A stretch of DNA of 64,000 nt from Saksenaea vasiformis B4078 (lineage: Eukaryota; Mucoromycota; Mucoromycetes; Mucorales; Saksenaeaceae), in assembly GCA_000697055.1 (NCBI GenBank), contig JNDT01001641.1, forward strand, positions 30,181-94,180. Reading direction: 5' to 3'. The position numbers and the translations under genes are program-made. Position 1 is the first letter of the stretch. Every line of letters starts with the position of its first letter. The notes under the pieces are model-generated. The model made no database searches. It saw only the letters and a program-made list of their open reading frames with translations, and was not told the DNA's origin. Below are positions 21,854 to 33,605 of this stretch, piece after piece.

Positions 21854-24800
21854 CTAAGGATAGCGGGGCCAAGGTGGCGGTGGCTGGAATTCACTTAGCG
21901 AAATGCTCATGTTCGAATTCACTGCAACCGATGTCGGAGGATACTGAAAGGTGCTGGGATAATCCAAACCCCGTTCATCTAATTCCGTTGCATCAGCATA
22001 ATCATCCGCTTTTCGTCGGTGACTATTGTAATAATCCGTTGTCGAGGTCAAAGCCGGTTGACTCTCGGCCAATGCCTGTGAGTTATTCATAGACGACGAT
22101 ACGGTCGGATTCAGGTCAGAGTAAGTCATGCCAAGCGTGCCAAAAGTGGTAGTGGGGCCATTGCCACCTCCAACAGCGCCTGCGCCAAACGTGTTCGTGA
22201 TCGCTGCTGCATCGACAGGTAGAGGCAACGTGCTAGTCGGTGTTGGTGCAGTTGCTGCCACTGGTGGCGTTGTTGGCGGTTGTGGATTCTGCAAACTGCC
22301 TCTGACCCTGGTTCTGGTTGGACCACGGAACCATTGAATCCATCGCTCAAGTGCAATTTGATCTTGGACTTGGAACAAGAAGAACATGTTTTCATCTGTC
22401 CGCACGCGGAATATATAGCGATCAACGCTTGAGGAGGCTGTATCACAAGTCAAGTAGTGGTACGTCTCGGCCTTATGTCCTGCTTGCTAGACAAGGGGGT
22501 GTAAGGACAAGACGCGTGTGCATGTGTGTGCGCAGGCCATGTAACTTACGTTCATCAAAATAAAGTATCGTTTGTGTGGGACGACCACAACATGTTTCAA
22601 TTCCCAGATGGACATGAAACTAAATCGGGCGAGTTTCTTGACCGGCAAGGCGCCTTCATGAGCTTCGACAGAAACATCCAGGATGGTTTTCGCAGTGGAA
22701 CCGTTATCGGCGTCTACACCAGTGCTAGGTGCAGGTCTGAATGATCGTGTCAGCTCGCCACTGCTTTCATTACCGTTCTGTAACCTCCAGAGGCTCAGAC
22801 GTTGATTTAGACGCATGTATTTCCAAATCTCCGTAAATTTGGGTGTGAAGAGAACGATGAGATTAAATGTCGCGGCAAAAAGGATGGCTGCAATCTTGAG
22901 GTAGACAGCTACCAAATAATTGTCGCTCGATAGAAAGAAACTGGGACTCACAAGAATCGCAGCCAGGACCGAATTACTGTAAGTTGTTTGAGTAGACTGT
23001 CTTCTTGGCTATTTTTTCTTTTGGTTTACTTACTAGCTTACGTAGGTGATTTGATTTGTCTCGGACCACTGACCACTCACCCGACGGGTCTGTCATAGAA
23101 AAGAAAAAAAAAAGAATAGGTAAAGCTTAGTCATCTCTCCCTTCCACACCAAAACACGGGTACCTTCCATGCAAGTACGGCAGAAAGTATAATCAAAGTT
23201 GCGCTCCACACAAGGACGACGATCTCAGCGGCGTTGATATGAATCCAGTTGCCCACTTTGGCGGATGGATAGGTACACATCCAGCAAAATGAGGTGATGT
23301 TGACAGGAATAGCGTCGACTTGGACCGGGTACAGCGCATGCCAGATGATCAGTGGAACAAGGGCCACGATGCCAAAGACGCCGACAATCCGCAAAAGGTA
23401 AGCGGATTTGAGTCGGGAGGTGCGAACGGTGAAAACATTTTGAAAGCTAACTCAGGATACTTAATTTACTGCTGTGACAAACAAACGAACGCCGACAGAA
23501 GTTATAAACTTACATTCGGTAGATGCTAAAAAAAAAAGGAAGGAAAACAAAGTTCAATGAGACCCTGACTTAATTTCCTTCTTGAGTAACGTTACCGGTA
23601 GTTTTTAGCAATGATACTGGAGATGACAAGGGCAAATCCTATAGTCATGATAAAATGTCGCGCGATACATGTAGCGGGACTAGGTTTGTTCAAGTAAAGC
23701 ATTAGCGTGATGTAACCCAAAGAGAGTCCAAGTAGTTGAAGACAGCAGAAGAGTGGACTCGATGCCATGATTGCTTTATGTCGGCGAAAAAGGATGATGA
23801 GGACGATCATGATGACACACATGATCAAACCGATCATAGAGAGAATTAGCACCAAAATGCCTCCTCCAGCGGCGGTAGAGGGATTTAATGCTAGAGAAAT
23901 GACAGTTGACTGATTAGAGATAGCAAAGGGGGGAGGAGTGTAAATTGTCGGACTAACCTGATCGAGCAACCATATCTCTTGGTTTGTCGGTTGTGTGACC
24001 AAGATAGATAATGTTGGTATTATTCACGAATTCAAATCTGCCTTCTTTCAGCGTGGCATAGGTAACCACGGAGCCATTGAGCATGTATTGCAATTCAAAA
24101 TACCTTGTGAGAAAAGTATTAGAAATATGAAATCCAATAACTTGGGGTCTTGCTACACAAGATTTCCTGGAAATAATAAAAAAAAAAGAAGGTTTTGTAT
24201 TTACCCAGTTTGCAAATCGCCTAAGTACAACGAAAGAGTGTTAACCTTGATTCTTTTGGCAAGTGTTTCGATCTCCTTTTCTAGGTTTACCTGTTGGTGC
24301 AAAATCCATAAAACCTAGAAATAAAAAAGTGTATGTTAACATTTAGCCGTAGCAATAAGCAAAGGGTTTATGTTTTACCTGCTGGGCCTGTGTAATTCAT
24401 ATTGTAAAAGGTGGGTGTCATGTTTGTTGAATTGAACTTCTTTGCTGTTAAATCGGCTAATCCTTGAGCCCGACCGCGTGGGTAGGTGTCTAATGCCTAG
24501 CAAGCGAGGGAATTTAAGGGCTGCCAATGTAACGTATTTGTTTAAACATGGAGATAAAGTATATACCTTGTTAAGGCCGCGTGCTAAAAGCTGGGCGCAT
24601 GTATAGGAATTGGGCGCATTGTAGGCCAATCCTGTGGTGTTCCACTGTGCGGGGGGAATGCTACAACGGAAGGCGGGGGAAATGAGCGATGTAACAATGC
24701 GGTTGTAGAACTTACAACTTGCTGGGTACAGGTTGGTTTTTCCAATCGTGCAACATGTTGTCGTAGGCAGGCATGCCAGTGACTGCATGAATGTTTATAA

Positions 24801-26087
24801 GATCGACGTGGCACCATTTTGTCTAGAGTTGTTTTTTCTTGTGTCACTTACGTTCCCATAATCCGCTAATGAACATGAGGCCGTCATACGCTATGAGTTC
24901 TTCCGGAGTCTTCACCATGTCTCGTATAACAGGCGACAGGTCGTTGGTTAACATCCACGCCCAACCCTTTCCTAATAGTTCCATGGACCTGCATAAACCA
25001 CGAAGACGGCGTTTAAATCATGTCGCACGGACTGAGGGGCTTACATTGCTTTTTTCAGCACGGCAATCTGATCTACAGTGTTTGAATCAGCAAAAACGAC
25101 AATACGTGCTCCCGAGTCTGCCAGCGTTGTAAGTGATTCTTTTTTTTTCAATAATAAAAGAAGTCAGTCATGTTGCAACAATAATAATTTTCTGCTTACC
25201 TTCGATTTTGGATTCGCTGAGATCATACAAGGGAATCTGTGTCATGGCATTGATACCATAGCGATTTGCCTTTTTTAACATGGCAGATAAGACTGCAGGT
25301 AACAAATTTATAATTTCCGTTTTTGATGAGAACGACAACAAAAAATCCATAATGAGTAGATACTGACCTTGTTGTCCAACGTTGTCATTTGTGTAAATCA
25401 GAGCGAACATATCCCAGCCCATATTGTTGACCCAATCAATAAGAGAGCTTCCGAAGAGGACGACGTTTCCGACGGTGCGAAAAAAGTAAGGGTACACGGA
25501 TGTGTCGGAAAGGCTAAGCGATGCGGAAGCAGAAGAACATTGCGGGATGTGCCAGAGGCCTGTGATACCAGCTGAGGCTTCTGTCATGGAGGAGATCATG
25601 TCACCAATGACAGCACTGAAAAGATAAAATTAGTAAGAAATTAGGCTTGGGCTGGACGTACTCCACGCTATCTTCGACCATGTTTACTGTTGCCCATGCT
25701 GATCTTCCAGGATTATGTTCGTCAGAATAATAGCGTGTGAAGTTCAGTTCGACGTCTGTTTTTACGAGGAAAAATTAGGTGCATTGGATTCGCATTGATT
25801 CGACGTTTTGGAAATGCATGTATTTGGCATTTATTTTATTCACCTGGCAGAATATTTTGCTTCTTTATGTCATCCGCCGCCATTTTTATTGCTACTTCGC
25901 TTGCAATGATCATGTTGTTAAGCGCGGGATCGTTCTCACGCACGGCGTCTGGATTTGGGAATAGGACGCCGATAGTATAAACAGGCTTTGTGGTTGTATT
26001 TCCTGATGGTGGCGGAGCAGCATAAGTGACGGTTATCGCATGCAAAAGGAAAAAGAATATCCAAAGGAGAGGATATCTTGCATTCAT
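21854..26087 (-). CDS. Class C (GABA-B-like) G-protein-coupled receptor with PH-like tail
   Basis: Plasma-membrane receptor with a Venus-flytrap ligand-binding domain, seven-helix domain and long cytoplasmic tail; ligand unknown. Eighteen exons: 26087-25844, 25755-25662, 25615-25368, 25292-25200, 25138-25045, 24988-24852, 24782-24716, 24660-24567, 24496-24379, 24314-24291, 24220-24205, 24103-23958, 23890-23596, 23525-23514, 23446-23164, 23089-23034, 22976-22550 and 22486-21854; 1026 residues. Signal peptide at residues 1-23 (WIFFFLLHAITVTYA). ANF-receptor domain about 35-400 (TIGVLFP, AVIGDMISSMTEAS, GFMDFAPTGDLQTGYFEL). 7TM about 465-735 (first helix ILVLILSMIGLIMCVIMIVL; loop KNYRIYRIFQNVF, which needs the 12-nt exon). 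A PH-like segment about 785-870 ends in the helix ALERWIQWF. The tail is Pro/Thr/Ser-rich and ends PPPPWPRYP. The GTG at 26102 is not the start. Confidence 0.92.
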
Positions 26088-26901
26088 CTTCTTCCAAAGC
26101 ACGCAGTTAAAAAAGGAAGAAGGAGCAAAAAGGAAGTAAGAAAATTAGGACAGTAAAATCTTATATTAAATCAACTCGGAGTAAGAAAAGCAAGAGAAAG
26201 TGGGAAAAAAGGGTTGATGTGCGGGTATCCAAATCACTTGCGTGATGGAATATTTGTAGTACGGAAAAGTCGGGAGGCGGTGTAGATAATTTGGTCGGCT
26301 GCTGAAGAATTGATAGAAGAATAGAAACAAAAAGCAAGTGAACGTTGCTAAACGCGGTAGTCACTGCGGGGGTTCATAGATAATTCAAACCATTTAGCGA
26401 AGATTAATGTTGCACATGAGATGTTTTCAGTGGTTTGGATCAGTAAATCCAGGATGTCGGTATTTTTTATTATTTGTCGGACACGCCACTCTTCTAAATG
26501 AGCTGTGTCCTAATGATTCAAGGTCAAACCCTTAGAGAATGATTCTATGTCTCTGCGGAAAAAGAAATAGTTGGTTCCTGAAAGGAAATAAGAGAGGTTA
26601 GGGTACACAAACTGTTTGATCGAAGATCGTCGATTACTGAAACATATTTAACTTTCTTTTTATTTCCTTGTTTATCTCTCCATAATGCACCTCTTCTTGA
26701 TGGTAAAATATTCGTCATTTAAACGGAAAAAGACGTGTGTACTACCTTACCAAGTTCTGAAGCATGTAATCTGTACTAGTGACACTGAGCCACAACTTTT
26801 CTCCTTTTTTCTTTTTTACCCCATTAAAACAATGAGGGTTCTACCATTTCTGCCCGACCAAAACTTGACGCTTACGAAACTCCCGCTCAAAAAAAAATTA
26901 C

Positions 26902-26932
<31 letters not shown>

Positions 26933-27693
26933 CAGAAAGACAGAGAGACAACCTCCTCTTTCTTATCCCCCACACAACAAAAAATACTAGTTCTATCATA
27001 CTGAGATCCCTATTATTCTCCTCTCTTTCGATCCAACCTCCCTAACCATCACGACGTATTCTCGGAGACAAAAATACAGATATGAGGCGGATTTTAACAA
27101 GAAGTTTATTTCTCCGACAGAAATATGGCCAAGTTGCCTCTATGTCGTTTCCTTTTTCGGTTCGTGTGGAAAAAAAAGAAGAAAAAGATAAAGAAGTAGA
27201 CATGAAAGTAAAACAAAGATTGTCATGACAATAGGTTTGTTGTTAAGGAAATAAAAAAGAGAAGATGTAAAGTAACTAAAACAAAACAAAAAATAAAAAG
27301 TATAACAAAAACAAAGGAACAACAGGAGAACAGTAAATCCAGGTGCAGAAGGTATGAAAAAAAAAAAAAAAAGGAAAAAAAAAAAAAAAAGAAATGTGGC
27401 CATAGTGGCCTAACCAGTTGGATGACGAAAAATTGACTGCCTTTACAATTGTGTTAGTTCACTATGTGTTTAAAGTGAGAGAATATAGTTGCATTGGGGT
27501 GTACGAGCAATTTTTGTGTTTTTATTTTATTTTATTTTCTTCTTTCTTTTTTCTCTGTTTCTTCTTCTCACACACACTGTCTTTCTCACTCGGTTATTTT
27601 TTCTCTTTTTTGCCTCTTTTCTTTTCTTCTCTCCCTTTCCTATATATACTCTCTTTCTCCTGTTTTTTCTTTTTCTTCTTTTATAATAGTCTC
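26088..27693. other. Divergent intergenic region with low-complexity tracts
   Basis: A 1.6 kb region between the GPCR and Dma-like genes, which face away from each other, so it should hold both promoters. It contains a GA microsatellite (about 26901-26935), A/G-rich stretches, poly-A tracts at 27357-27391, and a CT-rich tract just before the Dma start. Open frames here are low-complexity and not convincing. Confidence 0.5.
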
Positions 27694-28951
27694 ATGCTCA
27701 CTGCTGCCTTGTCATCTGCTGCATCGTCGCGCCAGGAAACTGACCATTTTAGGTCATCATCAAATGACTCTAACCAGTCGAGATCAACTGGATCTAATGA
27801 CGAAGACCATGCACCACATATTCGAATTGTACCTCATTTAGATTCTCCACGATCCCATGTTTTTAGTGTTATTGAACGAGATGTTAAAGAAGGAACTATT
27901 TTAAAGATTGGTCGCTTCACTGATAGACTTTTGTCTCCCACTCGAATTACTTTTAAAAGTAAAGTCGTCAGTCGAAGTCATGCTGAAATATGGACTGAAC
28001 ATGGAAAGGTAAACCAAAAAAATAAAAGGAAATCATAACTGAAACATCAAATAGTTTTACATTCGCGATACCAAATCTTCTTCCGGGACCTTTTTAAATC
28101 ACGTCCGACTGAGCGCGCCAAACCAAGAATCACGACCCTTCGAATTGCATGATAGTGATGTAATCCAGTTAGGTGTGGATTATCAAGGTGGTGATCTTCC
28201 TATGTATCGCTCGGTTAAGATGCAGGTACAATTAAATCGTAACATGCAACAAAAGAGAAATGCCTACAGGTAAACAAAGAAAACAAAAAAGAAAATCATA
28301 TTTTAACCCTTGTCAACAGTCTTAATACCTTTCAATCTTTGCGCAACTTAACTACTCCTCCAAATAACGTCAGTGTGTTGGATTCTCCTACATCTGCCGA
28401 GGAAAATGAGAACAAAATCCATGTAGATGAATGTTGTATTTGTCTCTATGCTATTGCACCATTCCAAGCTCTGTTCGTTGCTCCCTGTTCACATACTTTT
28501 CACTACAAATGCGTTCGACCCCTGTTGACAAATCATCCCGGATTTTTATGTCCATTGTGCAGAAGCTATGCTGATCTTGACGCCAGTGTAGCCGTGGAAA
28601 CAAGTGAAGTAAGTTCCTGGACCAAATCATTTTTCCAAATCCTCATCCACCATATCAGGTACTACAAATGCTAAAGAAGGAAAAACGGGAAGAGAATGAA
28701 GGTAACAAGAAATACGACACCAATTCATCTTCATTCTTATCACCATCATTCTAGATGTCGATGTCAATCTTGGCACTTCGTTAAAATTATCAACAACCTT
28801 GACCGAAGATCGCATTTTATCTGGTCCTTCCAATCATCCTTCCCTTGGTAAATCATGACTTATTCTCACTGAATTGCCTCTGACTTTTTCACGAACAGAG
28901 AGTGTTTACGAGGACAACGAACATGGCTCGACGCAAAACACATCGTCATAA
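27694..28951 (+). CDS. DMA1: FHA-RING E3 ubiquitin ligase (Dma1/Chf type)
   Basis: Phospho-dependent ubiquitin ligase acting in mitotic exit and septin/spindle checkpoint control in yeasts. Exons 27694-28008, 28055-28269, 28320-28608, 28659-28701, 28755-28847 and 28899-28951 give 335 residues. Seen: a Ser-rich N-terminus; FHA domain about 40-150 with the phosphothreonine-binding signature ILKIGRFTD, SKVVSRSHAEIW and DTKSSSGTFLNHVRLS across the first intron; RING finger about 214-257 (CCICLYAIAPFQALF, CSHTFHYKCVRPLL, CPLCR); and an acidic C-terminal tail coded by three small exons. The order FHA then RING matches Dma proteins. Length is shorter than budding yeast Dma1/2 but like fission yeast Dma1. 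The start is the first ATG after a CT-rich leader. Confidence 0.92.
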
Positions 28952-29058
28952 TCATTGATTCACTACTTCTCTCTCTTGCATTCGTTTCTTCCCCACAGAC
29001 ATACACATATGAATTCGACAAAACGCCTTGCTTTGAGCATTTAGGATATCTCTCACTG

Positions 29059-29093
<35 letters not shown>

Positions 29094-29374
29094 GTGCCTG
29101 TTACTCCCTTTTCCTCTATCTGTATATGTGCGTGTCTGTTTCTCATCTTTCTCTTTCTCTCACTCTCCTTTTCTCTTGTGTGACGTTCACCTTTTGCCCT
29201 TTACATTATTACATATTCAACCAACATGCACAACACGCACACAGACGCACACACACACACACACACAAAAACAACAACAGGCATTTTCGAACTGAGGCGG
29301 TGATAAGAATCTTGTTTTTTCCTTTTTGTTCAATAAACCGATTTCCCTTTTTGGCTTTCTGTTTTTTGATTTTT
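28952..29374. repeat. Microsatellites between convergent genes
   Basis: (TC)n at 29061-29093 and a (CA)n-rich stretch at about 29228-29267, within the shared 3' region of the Dma-like and eL32 genes. Confidence 0.8.
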
Positions 29375-29831
29375 TTACTCCTGAGATCTCAGACGGGCAC
29401 CAGCGTTGATGACCTTAACGTTCAACTGGGCAGCACGCTCGAGGATACCAACACGCTTCTTCGAGGACACGTTGTGGGCGATCTCGGCGGCGTAGGTGCG
29501 GTTGTGCATCAACAACAAGTCAAGCTCACGGACGTTGGAAACGGTGATCTTGCGGAAACCGTTGGGCAACAAGTGACGGGTCTTCTTGGCCGAACCGTAA
29601 CCAATCTTGGGCATGGGAGCGGTGCCCTTGAAACGTCTGCGCATGCGGTTATCAATACCCTTGGGCTTTCTCCACGATTCCTACAACAAGTGCCAGTTCT
29701 CGTTAACTCGAGTTCCTTCATCCATGCATTCATCAACTTACACCAACACGCATGAAGCGGTCGGACTGGTGGCGCTTGAAGGTAGCACGGCGCTTCTTGA
29801 CGATGGTATGCTTGACGGCAGGAGTAACCAT
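29375..29831 (-). CDS. RPL32: 60S ribosomal protein eL32
   Basis: Large-subunit ribosomal protein. Exons 29831-29742 and 29680-29375 give 131 residues, the standard length. Seen: [18 protein letters not shown] at the start, [19 protein letters not shown] immediately after the intron, [16 protein letters not shown] and a C-terminus ending RLRSQE. All family blocks are intact. Strong GTAAGT donor, 61-bp intron. Convergent with the Dma-like gene. Confidence 0.97.
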
Positions 29832-30366
29832 GATTCACTAAAGATCAACGTCTCAGCACTTCCCCCTCCATGGATTAAAAATAGATGGATGTATGAAAAA
29901 CTTACCCTCAAATTTGGGGTTTGGATGGATAGAGAAAGAACTCTTGCACACTAGGCGAAACAGCAACTGGACGACGCGAAAGTGGGAAGGCAGTCCGGCA
30001 CGGACTTGCTCGGCTCTCCGCAGAGCGGTAATCGAAAATTATCGATTCCCTGTGCAACAAAGCCAGCTGATTGTCGTAATGGCCATCCGTTACACTCTCA
30101 TTGTACCCGCACGTGGTACCTTTATCTTCTAAAGTCACCGCGCGATTTAACCTGCACATAAAAAAAAAAGAAAATAGATATGACATAAGGGACCCTGAGT
30201 CATAAATTATGCCTATTGGCTTGAGCCTCCAACGCGACCATTCAGGTTCCCACTTTTTTTTTTTTGCATATATCAAAAGGAGCATTCGCGTTATGTAATC
30301 AAGCAAGATTTTTTTTATCTGGTAAAAAATAAAATCGTATACTGTTTGCATAAACTTTGAATTGGT
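29832..30366. other. Intergenic, promoter side of RPL32
   Basis: Should contain the RPL32 promoter and the 3' end of the JmjC gene. No other gene is supported. Confidence 0.4.
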
Positions 30367-33238
30367 TCAAATCGCATTTACATCTTGCTCATTCTCCTTA
30401 GCTACTCCGTTTACGCCTTTCCTTTCTTCTTGTTCTGCCATTAGCACTCCAACATTATTTTTAGGAATCGTTCCATTTACTCGTTGCCTCCTTCTTTTGA
30501 TCTTTTCCACTGGAGTAGTCGATACTGCTTGCTCATCATTCTCACTCTCCTCAGATTTTCGCTTCCTCCTTCCTTTTGAGGAAGCCCGCGGGATATCCAC
30601 AGATACCTTTTGCATATCGATCAACGCATTGGCTCCTTTCCACCACGATGTGCTAAGATTAGGATGAAATTCGTTCTTCGCCTCGTCATCATTTAGTTGA
30701 CAATGATGCAGTGCTCTTTTTATGCTCGCGGTCCATCGTTTGGCTGCGTCAGTAATGCAATGTATCACCTCCATAGCGCCTTCACGGGTATAAAGCTTAT
30801 TTAGTGCTACTGGTCGAAGACATTGCACAAGAGCTGCCTGTGCGCGCCCCTGAATCTCCTCCAATGTGTCATGCTGCTCGGCATGATGACAGATTTCCTT
30901 TGCAGTTCGCTCCGTTTGAATCTGCAGAACAGTATCAACACAAAAGCTGCGAATCATTGACCTTCTACTACTACTTACGCTCATGCGGTCTGGCCAGTGA
31001 CATGTCTGATATACAATTAAAACACAACCAAAAGGTCATCTTTTTTTTTTCTTAGTCCATACCATATATACACCTCTGTCACAGTAACTTCCCCAATTCC
31101 GTGGATCCAATCCTGGTTCTTGGTAATAGACTAAATTCGGTTGACCCACCTGCGGTTTAGGGAACGGTTGGCATCCGGAGCAGCTTTCGGTACACGTTTC
31201 ACATGTATAGACTGCACTGTTAATTGTAGGGGTATCTAGCAGGTAACATGATCTTCGACCAAAGATGGAAATAATGTCGATATGCTTGTCGTACAGTGAT
31301 TTCAAGGAACAGACAGACATGCAATGACCGCAAACAAATAAATTGGATAGCGGCTACGCAATCTAAAAGATTAGCGTAGCAGCGAAAAGAAATTTACTAC
31401 TTACTCCATTCTTTGATCGATAGCGTTCTAACCGGCGGCAAATGGTGGCAAGTGAATACTGCGAGGACGAATTGATCGTGTTCCTAATGGAAAACGTAAC
31501 CGTTAGATCATATTGTCAAATTCGCCGCTACATACTTGAAAGAAAGTCGACTGAACAAATATTTCCCTTTAAAAGCTTCATTGATACATGCAATAAAGTC
31601 GGTATACAAGAGGAAATAATCTTCCAGCGATTGAACCGAACTTTGGTGCATAACCATTCGATCCACATGTTGACAACTCCGTCCGTTGGCATAGCAATCC
31701 AGACACAGATCGTAATTGTTGCATTTTTCACAGTGATAGTACCTATGAAAGATATCGCAATGGCAAAAATCGCAGGTGGACGTGTACGGATCATGTTCCG
31801 ATTGGTCGTCCTGAACAATGTCTGAGCTGTCCACTTCTTCGTGTTCGATAGCTTCAATCACTTCCGGAGCAAGGACGTTTGCTTCGTATAAATGTAAAAG
31901 AATGCGGCACTCTTCTAAAAACGCTTCTTTGTCGAGCATCAATGTGGATTGTACTTTGGCCACAGCATCTTCCTTTCCTCTGAAATCAGACGAAGAGAAA
32001 AGTTCCATCCAGTTCCTGAGCGCATAAAGCACCATCGCTTTGCACCGGTAAATCTCGGGCCGTATGATTTTCCGGTAGAGAGGAAGCTGATCCTCCAGTG
32101 CCAAGCGAAGTGTATGTGCTGTCGATCTATTCCACGCGACCTTCATTGTAACGCCCACGTTACGCACCTGATGATAGCAAAGACTAGGAATAAGTACAAG
32201 ATCACCACGTCGCTGGATGATGACATGCGTTTTGATCTTGGGTTCCCAATGCTTATAGTTTCCTTGGTAGATCCATGCGCGATCGCTTTCGAGACACGGA
32301 TATCTACCATTGTGCTGCTGTTTATCTTCTTCGTGTCCATATCGCGACATGATTAACTGCGAAAGCTCTTTTCGATGGCTTTTCTCGATAATATACCATT
32401 CCGCATACGCTTCTGTATCTGCATAGGTCATCAAATTATGACCAAACGTGCCGCAGATATCATGATGAAGGGGTGTGCCTGTCCCTGTGCTTCCCAGATA
32501 ACACATCAAATTCTCCGCACGTAATGATTCATCCAGACATGCAAATAAATCCCGGGGTCCCAAAGGTAGAAGGAACTCGGGAACAACCTCATGCAACGCT
32601 TTTTGATACGTCTCCGAACAGGACATGTCTTTAGCGTAGAGTATCCGGTTTTTACGACGCTGCCCATTACTTTTCTTCTGAGGGGTATTTTTCTCCTGTG
32701 ATTCCTCTACTGCATTGTCAAGTGGTTCCTTCACGTTAAGCTCTACAAAATGGACAATAAATAAGCAGTTAAGCAACCACAATAAGGCAAACAGTTGATC
32801 CCCCACGTTGCGCACGCATTGACGAGCGTGAAATGCTAGATCGAGTTGATGGCGGATTCACACTGTCTGATTCATTCAAGGATCGAATGAAATCACCCAA
32901 CTTCTGGTTCTCAATGGTCTTTCTCTCCTTCATGTTATAGAGCTCTATGGCTAAGCAAAACGTGAACAAATGAAGTCATGCCGACGCGTAGATAGGTAAG
33001 ACGTACCCACGTCTCCATCATTCTCCGTTAGGTTGTTAAGATCGAAGACTCCATGGTTCCACGAAGGTAAAGTATGCATGTTGGAGATCACGAGTGGTCT
33101 TCCTTCAATTTCACACTGCTGACGAATGCGACCTCGTAAAACATTCACGTCCTTGATTGTTCTAATGTCAAGACGTTCGACCGCAACAAACGGTGAAGGA
33201 AGCCCATCTTCCCTCTCAAAGGTCGAGACTTTCGGCAT
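30367..33238 (-). CDS. JmjC-domain protein with ZZ-type zinc finger
   Basis: Probable Fe(II)/2-oxoglutarate-dependent histone demethylase or chromatin hydroxylase. Exons 33238-33007, 32950-32807, 32742-31536, 31483-31405, 31353-31063, 31005-30979 (27 nt) and 30921-30367 give 844 residues. Seen: a JmjN-proximal-like N-terminus (EGRPLVISNM...PSW); JmjC core with metal ligands in TPLHHDICGTFGHNL (about 216-230) and the third His in SLCYHQVRNVG (about 316); a Cys-rich finger at about 449-484 (CDFCHCDIFHRYYHCEKC), ZZ-like; another Cys cluster, FVCGHCMSVC and YTCETCTESCSGC; then a basic, Lys/Arg-rich C-terminus with likely nuclear localisation (KGRRKRKSEE, KIKRRRQR). Substrate unknown. A fold-back repeat copy starts 25 bp upstream of the ATG. 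Confidence 0.85.
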
Positions 33239-33262
33239 CGTGACAGTAGAAGAGAGCAAGAA

Positions 33263-33605
33263 TACTGTTTATTCAATGTTTTTTTCACGCTACTCTAAAT
33301 AAATTTTGCGTCCACGAAGAGCCCCAAACCTGCGCTAAGGAAAAATTGAGTATGCGTCATTCATTCGTAGGTTTTTTATCACGTCAACTTGGTCTCTCGG
33401 TGAAACGCAAAATTTACTCGAGCAGCATAAAAAAATCCGTTCATGGTTAGTAAATGAAACCATACTGGATGCCCATCTTAACTTTGTCTCCCGAAGAATA
33501 CGTCTTCCCAGTGGCGACACCCGGGTTACTTTTACCTTGAAGCGGCCAGGTTCGATAGATCTGCGAAGGAATTGGAGCGACGCATCGTCTGGCAATCTAT
33601 CGTGG
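33263..33605 (+). repeat. Dispersed fold-back repeat, copy B (short)
   Basis: Starts ACTGTTTATTCAATG and contains the internal inverted pair CTAAATAAATTTTGCGTCCA (33294) / ACGCAAAATTTACTC (33402) and the GTTAGTAAATG segment shared with copies A and C. The right part is diverged (similar CATCGTCTGGCAATCTATCG near 33585). It lies immediately upstream of the JmjC gene start. Confidence 0.65.

Noticed and set aside
27140..27690. Long hydrophobic ORFs (F/S/L-rich) before the Dma-like gene
   Set aside because: They arise from T- and CT-rich low-complexity DNA and do not look like a real membrane protein.
31442..31825. Plus-strand 127-codon ORF
   Set aside because: It is antisense to the JmjC gene exons and has no domain; shadow ORF.
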